DNA from: Oscillospiraceae bacterium
GTDB lineage: Bacteria > Bacillota > Clostridia > Oscillospirales > Oscillospiraceae
Direction of reading: 5' to 3'
Length of the DNA: 34,324 bases
Assembly: GCA_902802565.1 (NCBI GenBank)
Contig: CADCMP010000006.1
Span: 1-34,324, forward strand
Shown here: positions 1 to 7,020 of the stretch, in pieces
Numbering within the stretch: the first letter of the stretch is position 1
Layout: each line of letters opens with the position of its first letter
Program-made: the position numbers and the translations under genes
Notes under the pieces: model-generated
Databases searched by the model: none
The model's input: the letters and a program-made list of their open reading frames with translations, nothing else
What the model was told of the DNA's origin: nothing

Positions 1-242
1 CCGTCATAAAAGACGATGTTGAACCGCAGAAAATAGGAATCGGCAGAGCTGCCTTTCCGCACATCCAGATAATTACACGGACCAACCGGCTCCGGAGGTG
101 TGATACGGAAGGAAGGAAAGCCTCCTGCTTCCACGGATGGAAGCTGATTTTTTAGCGTCTGAAATGTGAAATCGGAAAAGACGTTGGACTCCGTCTTCAG
201 AGTCCACCCCTTGTATTTTTTGTCAGAAAAGAAAATTGCCAC
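1..242 (-). CDS. Hypothetical protein, 3' end outside window
   Basis: An open frame of 80 codons runs off the left edge of the window on the minus strand. The start is a GTG at 242, chosen because AGGAG lies about ten bases upstream (plus-strand CTCCT near 253) and no in-frame ATG is nearby. The protein begins MAIFFSDKKYKGWTLKTE and shows no signal peptide or membrane segment in the visible part, so it is probably cytoplasmic. I do not recognise a family. An extended -10 at 284-289 could drive it. Only the N-terminal part is visible, so no function is proposed. It is divergent from the phosphoglucomutase gene. Confidence 0.55.
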   Translation of the reverse strand, partial: MAIFFSDKKYKGWTLKTESNVFSDFTFQTLKNQLPSVEAGGFPSFRITPPEPVGPCNYLDVRKGSSADSYFLRFNIVFYD

Positions 243-283
243 GTTCCAAAAGCTCCTTTCTGTTCGATGATTAGACTATTCAA

Positions 284-292
284 ATCATATCA
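284..292 (-). promoter_or_regulatory. Extended -10 promoter of the leftward hypothetical gene
   Basis: On the minus strand the sequence TGATATGAT gives an extended -10 (TGn plus TATGAT) about 40 bases before the GTG at 242. No good -35 is visible. This is a prediction from sequence only. Confidence 0.3.
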
Positions 293-346
293 CATTTGGA
301 GACGGGATTCCATGGCATAAAAAAGGGTTTGAGGCGTCGTTTTTGC

Positions 347-375
347 TTGACGTATTTTTTCTCACCCATTACACT
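347..375 (+). promoter_or_regulatory. Probable sigma-A promoter of the phosphoglucomutase gene
   Basis: TTGACG at 347-352 and TACACT at 370-375 are separated by 17 bases. Transcription would start near 382 and leave a leader of about 55 bases before the ATG at 437. No hairpin typical of a riboswitch is seen in the leader. Confidence 0.5.
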
Positions 376-436
376 GGAAACAAGAATTATAGTAAGCAAC
401 TACCGTTGAAATTACAAAGAAGGGAACAGCAAAATT

Positions 437-2119
437 ATGTATATGCAGGAATATAAGCGTTGGATGGATGCGGAACTGGAAGATTTCGATCTGAAGGCAG
501 AACTTCAGAGCATTGAAGGAGACGAGGCCGCCATTGAGGACCGCTTCGCCGTCTCTCTGAAATTCGGTACCGCAGGCCTGCGCGGTACTCTCGGCGCAGG
601 TACCAACCGCATGAACATATGGGTCGTGCGTCAGGCAACGCAGGGAATCGCGGACTGGGTCAAGACCCAGGGCGGAACCCAGACGGTGGCGATCTCCTAC
701 GACAGCCGGCTGAAGGGCTGGGATTTTGCCAAGAATGCCGCCGGCGTACTGGCTGCCAATGGAATCAAAGTCCGTATTTATGATGCGCTGATGCCGGTCC
801 CGGCATTGAGCTTTGCCACCCGCTATTATCAGTGCAACGCTGGTATCATGGTCACCGCATCGCATAACCCTGCCCAGTACAACGGGTACAAAGCCTATGG
901 TCCCGATGGATGCCAGATGACGGACGATGCCGCCGCGGTGGTATATGATGTCATTCAGAAAACGGATGTCCTCACCGGTGCCAAGATCATGTCCTTTGCC
1001 GAAGGTGTGGAAAAGGGGCTGATTCAGTTCGTCGGCGACGACTGCAAGGCAGCATTCTATGAGGCCATCGAAGCCCGTCAGGTACGGCCGGGACTTGCCA
1101 GGACCGCCGGTTTGAAGCTGGTGTACTCTCCGCTGAACGGCACGGGTCTTGTTCCCGTGACGCAGGTCCTGAAAGATATCGGTATTACGGATATTACCAT
1201 CGTTCCCGAACAGGAATATCCCAACGGGTATTTCACCACCTGTTCCTATCCCAATCCGGAAATTTTTGCCGCACTGGAAAAAGGTCTGGAGCTTGCCAAG
1301 GAAGTGGGGGCGGATCTTATGCTGGCCACGGATCCGGATGCGGATCGTGTGGGTATAGCCATGAAATGCCCGGACGGCACCTACGAACTTGTCAGCGGAA
1401 ACGAAATGGGCGTTCTGCTACTTGACTATATCTGTGCCGGCCGCATTGAACAGGGAACCATGCCGGAGAAGCCCGTTGCATGCAAATCCATCGTATCCAC
1501 ACCTCTTGCCAATCTGGTGTGTGAGCATTACGGAGTTGAGATGCGCGAGACCCTGACCGGCTTCAAGTGGATCGGCGATCAGATCGCCAATCTGGAAGCA
1601 GACGGTGAAGTGGACCGCTTCATCTTCGGATTCGAAGAGAGCTACGGATATCTTGCCGGCCCGTATGTGCGGGACAAGGATGCAGTCGTTGCTTCCATGC
1701 TCATCTGTGAAATGGCCGCATATTACCGCAGTATCGGTTCTTCCATTAAAGAGCATCTGGAAGAGCTCTATACCCAGTACGGCCGCTACCTGAACAAGGT
1801 GGACAGTTTTGAGTTCCCGGGCCTGTCCGGAATGGACAAGATGGCAGGAATGATGAAGCAGCTCCGCGAAGAGCCTCCGGTGGAATTTGCCGGACGTAAA
1901 GTGGCCAAGGTCACGGATTATCTGAAACCGGAAGAGACCGGGCTTCCCAAGTCCAACGTTCTCATCTACACTCTGGAAAACGGAGAGACCGTTGTTGTTC
2001 GTCCCTCCGGCACAGAACCGAAGATCAAGGCGTACTATACGACAAAAGGTGCGGACCTTGATGAGGCACAGGCCGAGAAAGATGCACTGGCCGAAGCGCT
2101 GGCACCGATCTTTGCATAA
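437..2119 (+). CDS. Phosphoglucomutase / phosphomannomutase, alpha-D-phosphohexomutase family
   Basis: This 560-residue enzyme should interconvert glucose-1-phosphate and glucose-6-phosphate (or the mannose equivalents), linking glycolysis to cell-wall and polysaccharide precursors in the cytoplasm. All four active-site motifs are visible in order: the phosphoserine loop TASHNP (Ser142), the metal loop DPDADR (299-304), the sugar-binding GFEESYGY loop (about 398-405) and the phosphate-binding RPSGTEPK loop (522-529). The length fits the PgcA-type subfamily of Firmicutes, about 560-580 residues. The start at 437 has AAGAAGGG about 12 bases upstream. A second ATG at 443 is nearly as likely and would shorten the protein by two residues. 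The gene appears monocistronic, with its own promoter and a terminator directly after the stop. Substrate preference cannot be read from the sequence. Confidence 0.95.
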   Translation: MYMQEYKRWMDAELEDFDLKAELQSIEGDEAAIEDRFAVSLKFGTAGLRGTLGAGTNRMNIWVVRQATQGIADWVKTQGGTQTVAISYDSRLKGWDFAKNAAGVLAANGIKVRIYDALMPVPALSFATRYYQCNAGIMVTASHNPAQYNGYKAYGPDGCQMTDDAAAVVYDVIQKTDVLTGAKIMSFAEGVEKGLIQFVGDDCKAAFYEAIEARQVRPGLARTAGLKLVYSPLNGTGLVPVTQVLKDIGITDITIVPEQEYPNGYFTTCSYPNPEIFAALEKGLELAKEVGADLMLATDPDADRVGIAMKCPDGTYELVSGNEMGVLLLDYICAGRIEQGTMPEKPVACKSIVSTPLANLVCEHYGVEMRETLTGFKWIGDQIANLEADGEVDRFIFGFEESYGYLAGPYVRDKDAVVASMLICEMAAYYRSIGSSIKEHLEELYTQYGRYLNKVDSFEFPGLSGMDKMAGMMKQLREEPPVEFAGRKVAKVTDYLKPEETGLPKSNVLIYTLENGETVVVRPSGTEPKIKAYYTTKGADLDEAQAEKDALAEALAPIFA

Positions 2120-2132
2120 GAATACAGACAGA

Positions 2133-2170
2133 AAAACTCGTCCGATCAAAACGATCGGACGAGTTTTTTA
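2133..2170. terminator. Bidirectional intrinsic terminator
   Basis: A perfect 12-bp GC-rich stem (2136-2147 with 2153-2164) has a 5-base loop, with As on the left and Ts on the right. It can therefore stop both the mutase transcript and the convergent TRAP operon. Confidence 0.9.
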
Positions 2171-2179
2171 TATGCGGAA

Positions 2180-3220
2180 TCAATGCATGGCTTCACCGTC
2201 AAAAACACGGCCGCAGTAAGCAAAGAACAATTCATCATCGCCGACTGCTTTTCGGATCTGCTGGTACAGATCCACCGAACGCTGACGCATCTGGGTCCTC
2301 ATGTCATCACTGACGGGTACGATGGAACTTCCTCCGGCGATGATCTCCTCGATACGGGAATCCGCACGGGCTACCGCCTGCTCACGGGCGAAATCTTTGG
2401 CGATGCGGGAGGCTTCGTCAATGATGGCCCGCTGGTCTTCCGGAAGGCTGTTATAGAAATCGTTGTTGGTGATCAGAGCCAGAAGATGGGGAAGATGATT
2501 GGTCTCCACCACATAATCCTGCACTTCATAGAAACGGTTGGAAACAATCACTTCGTATGGATTTTCCTGTGCATCCACCGTGTGCTGTTCCAGACCGACA
2601 TACAGCTCCGCAAAAGCCATGGGCGACGGGTTGGCACCGACTGCGGACCAGAACTGCATGTGGTAGTTGTTTTCCATGGTGCGGATCTTGATTCCCCTGA
2701 AGTCATCCAGGGACGCAATGGATTTGGCCGAGGTCATTACGCGGAAATTTTGATCGGCCATACCCAGAAGGCGGATTCCTCCGTGTTCATAGATTCCGTT
2801 GATCTTGCTCATGAAGACCTCATCATCCAGAACGGTGTGAAGATCGTCCAGGTTCGAGAAGACACAGGGCAGATCGAACAGAGCCAGACGGGGCAGATAA
2901 CTGACTTCCGGCGCGGTGTTCTGGACCACGAAGGGGATGTCGCCGCACTGGACGGATTCCAGAAGTTCGGTATCACCGCCCATGGTGGAATTATGATATA
3001 CCTGAACTTTCAGTGCTCCGCCGGACAGGGCTTCCACCTGTTCGGCAAATTTGTTGGCATACAGCCCGGTAACGGTATCTTCCGGCGATGCGGTTGCCAT
3101 GACCCATGCATAGGTCTGTTTGCTCTCACCGGAGGAGCATCCGGTGAGAAATGCCATGGACATGCAGAGAATCGCGAGGATCAGAACAGCGGAGATGCTG
3201 CGACGGGTAATGGTTTTCAT
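2180..3220 (-). CDS. dctP: TRAP transporter substrate-binding lipoprotein, DctP family
   Basis: The 346-residue protein is the extracytoplasmic solute receptor of a tripartite ATP-independent periplasmic (TRAP) transporter. It hands an organic acid to the DctQM membrane complex, which imports it with sodium or protons. An N-terminal basic stretch, a hydrophobic segment and the lipobox LTGC (Cys28) predict a lipid-anchored receptor, as expected in a Gram-positive cell. The family signature around GIKIRTMEN supplies the arginine that normally binds the ligand carboxylate, and the QENP segment is also typical. The start is preceded by GGGAGG, eight bases from the ATG. It is the last gene of the leftward operon, 15 bases after dctM. 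The ligand is unknown, but the co-transcribed shikimate dehydrogenase-like gene points to shikimate, quinate or a related hydroxy acid. Confidence 0.93.
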   Translation of the reverse strand: MKTITRRSISAVLILAILCMSMAFLTGCSSGESKQTYAWVMATASPEDTVTGLYANKFAEQVEALSGGALKVQVYHNSTMGGDTELLESVQCGDIPFVVQNTAPEVSYLPRLALFDLPCVFSNLDDLHTVLDDEVFMSKINGIYEHGGIRLLGMADQNFRVMTSAKSIASLDDFRGIKIRTMENNYHMQFWSAVGANPSPMAFAELYVGLEQHTVDAQENPYEVIVSNRFYEVQDYVVETNHLPHLLALITNNDFYNSLPEDQRAIIDEASRIAKDFAREQAVARADSRIEEIIAGGSSIVPVSDDMRTQMRQRSVDLYQQIRKAVGDDELFFAYCGRVFDGEAMH

Positions 3221-3235
3221 GTCGACCCTCCCTTC

Positions 3236-4522
3236 TTAAAGCAGGCACAGGCTGAGCCATGGGATATAGGTCAGCAACAGCAGTGCGATAAGGAATAATA
3301 CGATCATGGGTGCAGCTTTGCGCGCCAGACTCATAACCGGAACATCGCTGAGAGAAGATGCCACGAAGAGATTCACACCGATAGGCGGCGTGACGAAGCC
3401 GATGGCAAGGTTCACCACCATGATGATTCCGAAGTGTACCGGATCCACGCCGAAGGCGGTTGCCACCGGGAGTAGGATCGGGGTGAGGATCATGATCGCC
3501 GGTGTGGTATCCATGATCATGCCGACGAACAGCATAATCACATTGATCACGACAAGGATCAGGACTTTGTTGGAGAAGTCGTTGGAGATCCATTCCGAGA
3601 CCGCCTGGGGCACCTGCATCAGTGTCAGTACGCGGCTGAACGCCACGGAGGCTGCCAGAATGAACAGAATGGGAGCATAGGTCTTTGCCGCTTCCGCGAA
3701 TACCGTCCACAGCTCACTGAGTTTCAGCGTCCGGTAGACGAACAGCGAGATGATCAGAGAGTATGCCACTGCGATCGCCGCCGCTTCCGTAGGTGAAGTG
3801 ATTCCGGAATAAATGCTGCCAAGGATGATCACCGGAGTCAGCAGCGCCCAGATGGACTCCAGAAAGACTTTGCCAAAGGATCTCTCATGGAGCGCATCCA
3901 CGACACGGTTGATGGAGGCCTTGTCCTCTCCGTGGCGTCTGCAGTAGAAGATGGAATAGCCCATGAGGATCAGCGCAATGAGGATTCCGGGGATGACACC
4001 GGCCTTGAACAGGTCCGATACGGAGGCACCGGCTGCCTGCGCATACAGGATGAAGGGGATGGAGGGCGGTATGATAACGCCCAGCCCGCCGGCCACCGCG
4101 ACCAGTGCCACGGAAAACTTCTTATCATACCCCATTTCCAGCATGACGGGGATTGTCATGGAACCCACGGCCGCCACTGTGGCAGGGGCAGAACCGGAGA
4201 TCGCCCCGAAAAACAGGCAGGTCAGAACGGTCGCACAGGGGATTCCGGCAGTCTTTTTACCAATGAAATAGGAAAAAACATCGAACAGCTTCTTGGAGAT
4301 CCCGCCCCGAGCCATGATGATACCGGAAAGCACAAAGAGGGGGATCGCCAGCAGCGTGGTCTGATTCACACCGCCAAGCATGGACCGGGTAATGAACACA
4401 CCTCCGGCGGTAAAGGAATCCGTCAAAAGGGACGGTAACAGCGAGGTGATGCCGACGGACAGTCCGATGGGAACGGCCAGACATAAAAGCACGATGAAAA
4501 TAAACATGATGAACAGTGTCAT
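3236..4522 (-). CDS. dctM: TRAP transporter large permease, DctM family
   Basis: This 428-residue, very hydrophobic protein is the large ion-coupled membrane subunit of the TRAP transporter and carries the translocation path. The family hallmark GAISGSAPATVAAVGSMTIP and the following GVIIPPSIPF loop are clear, and roughly 11-13 membrane segments can be drawn. The length is normal for DctM (about 425-430). Its ATG overlaps the stop of dctQ by four bases, so translation is probably coupled. The 15-base gap to dctP also supports one transcript. Nothing is truncated or missing. Confidence 0.95.
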   Translation of the reverse strand: MTLFIMFIFIVLLCLAVPIGLSVGITSLLPSLLTDSFTAGGVFITRSMLGGVNQTTLLAIPLFVLSGIIMARGGISKKLFDVFSYFIGKKTAGIPCATVLTCLFFGAISGSAPATVAAVGSMTIPVMLEMGYDKKFSVALVAVAGGLGVIIPPSIPFILYAQAAGASVSDLFKAGVIPGILIALILMGYSIFYCRRHGEDKASINRVVDALHERSFGKVFLESIWALLTPVIILGSIYSGITSPTEAAAIAVAYSLIISLFVYRTLKLSELWTVFAEAAKTYAPILFILAASVAFSRVLTLMQVPQAVSEWISNDFSNKVLILVVINVIMLFVGMIMDTTPAIMILTPILLPVATAFGVDPVHFGIIMVVNLAIGFVTPPIGVNLFVASSLSDVPVMSLARKAAPMIVLFLIALLLLTYIPWLSLCLL

Positions 4523-5109
4523 GAGTCTTCACCGTCCTCTCTCTGTTTCCGACGCAGTTCCTCCAGACGCTCTTCCGCCTTCATTTCTTCCAGCGGCTCT
4601 GCCTTCAGAGCATCTGCGATGGTTTCCGCCATGATTTTGCGGGACGCCTTAAACTCCCGGAACCATGCCTGTGCCACCCGGATGGCCAGCAGAATAAAGC
4701 CCACCAGAGGTGCGCACTGGATAAAGACCATGGGGATCTGCAGTGCAGGGCTGGAAGCCCCGCTGGAAACGGACTGCTGGACATAGGTCCATGCATGGGG
4801 GATCATCAGGATGCAGAACAGAAAAACAATGGTATGCCGAATCATTTTCAGCCAGGGAACGGCTCTTTCCGGCAGTGCATTCTGCACCTGATCGATCTTA
4901 ATGGAGATTCGCTTTTTGACACAGAAACTCACGGACAGAAAAGCAGACCACACCAAACAGTAGCGTGCCAGCTCATCCGACCATGACAGTGAGTAATTAA
5001 ACACATAGCGTGCAATCACCTGAGTCACCATGATTGCTGAGATTCCAATCAGAAGAAGCGTCAGGCACAGCTCCTCCAGATGATCATCCAGCCAACGTAC
5101 AATTTTCAC
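4519..5109 (-). CDS. dctQ: TRAP transporter small permease, DctQ family
   Basis: This 196-residue protein is the four-helix small membrane subunit that pairs with DctM. Four hydrophobic segments are visible, and the ARYVFNYSLSWSDELARY motif is characteristic of DctQ. A charged C-terminal tail of about 40 residues (repeated EE and R/K) follows the last helix and is longer than usual. The start is a GTG at 5109 with GGAGG seven to eight bases upstream; no better ATG exists. It lies 48 bases downstream of the dehydrogenase gene and overlaps dctM by four bases. Confidence 0.9.
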   Translation of the reverse strand: MKIVRWLDDHLEELCLTLLLIGISAIMVTQVIARYVFNYSLSWSDELARYCLVWSAFLSVSFCVKKRISIKIDQVQNALPERAVPWLKMIRHTIVFLFCILMIPHAWTYVQQSVSSGASSPALQIPMVFIQCAPLVGFILLAIRVAQAWFREFKASRKIMAETIADALKAEPLEEMKAEERLEELRRKQREDGEDS

Positions 5110-5157
5110 ACACTTTCCTCCAGCGTTTATTCAGCGGAACGAAATCCCGCCAGTTTC

Positions 5158-6018
5158 CTACAGGGCTTTTCGCACAAGTTCTACCGGCATCTCCCTGCCG
5201 GTCCAGATCCGGAACGAAGCGGCGCCCTGATACAGCATCATATCCAGACCGTTACAGGTCCGGCATCCCACTTCGTTTGCCATTTTCAGCAGTGGTGTCT
5301 CCGCCGGAGAGTAGATCACGTCCGTGACGAGAAGGTCGGGACGCAGATAAGACGTATCCGGAATCAGGCACTGGCCCAACTGACTGCCGAATCCGACCCC
5401 GGTCGCGTTGCAGAGCAGAACAGATTCTGCAATCTCGCGGCGGAGATCTTCCGGGTCTTCCAGCGGGTGTACGGTGGCGCGGCAGGAGGTTTCCGCGGAC
5501 AGAACTTCCGCATTGCGAAGGGCTCTCTGACGGGATGCTCCTTCCCGGGTGAAGATGGAGATCTCATCCACCCCGTCGAGACCTGCCTGCATGGTGATCG
5601 CGGTAGCGGCGCCTCCGGCGCCGAGAATCGTGATCTTCTTTCCGATGATGTCCATGTGATTGTGACGACAGGCCTGCATATACCCTTCTCCGTCGGTGCT
5701 GGTTCCGATCAGCCGGCCGTCTTCGATGAGGACGGTGTTGACTGCACCGCACATCTTCCCCGCGGGAAGAACTTCATCCATAAAACGCAGCATCTCCGAT
5801 TTGTAGGGCATGGAGACGTTAAAGCCACGGGCACCCAGCGCCCGCAGGCCGCATACCGCTTCTTTCAGGGATTTCTCTCCCAGTTCAAAAGCCAGATAGA
5901 CGTAATCCAGTCCCAGTGCTTCGAATGCGGTATTGTGCATCATGGGAGATTTACTGTGCCGGATGGGATCGGCGATCAGACCGATCAGACGGGTGTGTCC
6001 TGTGATTCGCTGTGCCAT
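5158..6018 (-). CDS. aroE: Shikimate/quinate dehydrogenase-like protein, AroE/YdiB family
   Basis: This 286-residue NAD(P)-dependent enzyme should reversibly oxidise shikimate to 3-dehydroshikimate, or quinate to 3-dehydroquinate. Substrate-binding features are present: SKSPMMHN (22-29), the catalytic lysine in NVSMPYK (Lys73), Asn94 in GAVNT and the catalytic aspartate in TSTDGEGY (Asp109). The Rossmann loop GAGGAA is at 133-138. The family is certain. Whether the role is biosynthetic or catabolic is not. The gene leads an operon with a TRAP transporter and no other aromatic-pathway gene, which favours a catabolic YdiB-like role for an imported hydroxy acid. The start at 6018 has AGGAG at suitable spacing. 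A 14-bp palindrome lies about 30 bases upstream. Confidence 0.88.
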   Translation of the reverse strand: MAQRITGHTRLIGLIADPIRHSKSPMMHNTAFEALGLDYVYLAFELGEKSLKEAVCGLRALGARGFNVSMPYKSEMLRFMDEVLPAGKMCGAVNTVLIEDGRLIGTSTDGEGYMQACRHNHMDIIGKKITILGAGGAATAITMQAGLDGVDEISIFTREGASRQRALRNAEVLSAETSCRATVHPLEDPEDLRREIAESVLLCNATGVGFGSQLGQCLIPDTSYLRPDLLVTDVIYSPAETPLLKMANEVGCRTCNGLDMMLYQGAASFRIWTGREMPVELVRKAL

Positions 6019-6048
6019 GGGTATTTGCTCCTGTGTCTTGGTAATTTA

Positions 6049-6062
6049 ACGATTTAAATCGT
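6049..6062. promoter_or_regulatory. Palindrome upstream of aroE, possible operator
   Basis: ACGATTTAAATCGT is a perfect 14-bp palindrome between the predicted -10 and the start codon of the aroE-TRAP operon. Its position downstream of the likely transcription start would suit a repressor. No regulator gene is adjacent. Confidence 0.35.
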
Positions 6063-6072
6063 GCTAGTATTC

Positions 6073-6101
6073 AGATTATCAGAAATGAGTGCATTTCGCA
6101 A
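6073..6101 (-). promoter_or_regulatory. Probable promoter of the aroE-TRAP operon
   Basis: On the minus strand TTGCGA (6096-6101) and TAATCT (6073-6078) are 17 bases apart. The match is moderate; it is the best candidate in the divergent region. Confidence 0.35.
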
Positions 6102-6142
6102 TCCTATTTCTTCCTCTCCGAGATGCGGATCTGCAGAAACTG

Positions 6143-6151
6143 TGCTATCAT
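6143..6151 (+). promoter_or_regulatory. Extended -10 promoter of the DUF364 gene
   Basis: TGCTATCAT gives an extended -10 (TATCAT, 6146-6151) that would start transcription near 6157, just before the ribosome site at about 6164. No clear -35 is seen. Confidence 0.35.
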
Positions 6152-6176
6152 GAAAGGGAAATCGGAGGCGAAAAGA

Positions 6177-6938
6177 ATGGGAAATCAACGGTATTATGAA
6201 GTGCTGCTCTCCGGGCTGAAGGATTCGGATCTGACCGTAAAGAACATCGTGCACGGAGTTTCCTGGACCGCTGCGGTCCTTAGCAATGGCAATGCCGGCG
6301 TGGCGATGCATACGGAAGGGGAGTCCCGTCCGCGTCGTCAGGGAAGACTGGAAGGCATGTCGGTATTTCAGGCAGCGGAGTCTGTGCTGTCCTGGAATAT
6401 GGAAGAAGCAAATGAAGGCATGGCAGTGATCAATGCATTTTACAACAGCCGGAAGAACCTTGCCGGGTTTGAGAAGAAATCCGGGCAGAAACTGCCGGTG
6501 GGCGGTGCGCTGGACGGCATCGACCTCAAGGGGAAGACCCTTGCCATGATCGGACATCTTCTGGGACACAGCGGAATCAGGGAGGAACTTCTTTCCCAAT
6601 GCAGTGAGTATTATGTACTGGAGCGGGAGCCCAGGGAAGGGGACTATCCGGACAGTGCATGCGAATATATCCTCCCTCAAAGTGACATTGTGGTCATCAC
6701 CGGCAGCGCCTCCATGAACAAGACCATGCCGCGGCTTCTGGAACTGGCAGAAAACGCGGAAGTGATTCTGACCGGTCCGTCCGTGCCCATGTGTCAGGAA
6801 CTGTTTTCTCTGGGAATCAGCCGCTTGTACGGTGTGATCATCGAGGACGTGGACGCCATGTGCCGGGGCATAGTGGAATCCAAAGGCTCCGTTAACCGGT
6901 ATTCCGGACGATTCTGTCTGAATCGGGGGACCTTTTGA
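6177..6938 (+). CDS. DUF364 (putative heavy-metal chelation) domain protein
   Basis: The 253-residue cytoplasmic protein resembles the DUF4213/DUF364 family, annotated as putative heavy-metal chelation proteins but without a proven reaction. Visible features are a small N-terminal domain (to about residue 95), a Rossmann-like core that begins with GKTLAMIGHLLG, and the conserved segments DIVVITGSASMNKTMPRLLEL and VILTGPSVPMCQELF, where the Cys and Met suggest metal or ligand contacts. The start at 6177 was chosen over an in-frame ATG at 6123 because GGAGG lies seven bases upstream and the predicted promoter lies between the two. Family members often sit beside metal, molybdenum or siderophore transport genes. 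Here the gene stands alone between opposing transcripts, so no partner is indicated. Confidence 0.75.
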   Translation: MGNQRYYEVLLSGLKDSDLTVKNIVHGVSWTAAVLSNGNAGVAMHTEGESRPRRQGRLEGMSVFQAAESVLSWNMEEANEGMAVINAFYNSRKNLAGFEKKSGQKLPVGGALDGIDLKGKTLAMIGHLLGHSGIREELLSQCSEYYVLEREPREGDYPDSACEYILPQSDIVVITGSASMNKTMPRLLELAENAEVILTGPSVPMCQELFSLGISRLYGVIIEDVDAMCRGIVESKGSVNRYSGRFCLNRGTF

Positions 6939-6963
6939 CGGAGCAACCAGAAGGGACAAATGA

Positions 6964-6998
6964 AAAAGGAGCAGATCAGCAGGATCTGCTCCTTTTTT
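6964..6998. terminator. Bidirectional intrinsic terminator
   Basis: A 14-bp stem (6964-6977 with 6983-6996) with a 5-base loop is flanked by As and Ts. It serves the DUF364 gene and the convergent ABC transporter gene. Confidence 0.9.
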
Positions 6999-7020
6999 GT
7001 TCCGAAATATAGCGTCTGAT

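Noticed and set aside
2183..3298. Long rightward open frame of 371 codons
   Set aside because: It is antisense to dctP, which has a clear lipobox, family motifs and ribosome site. The rightward product is His/Gly-rich with no recognisable fold.
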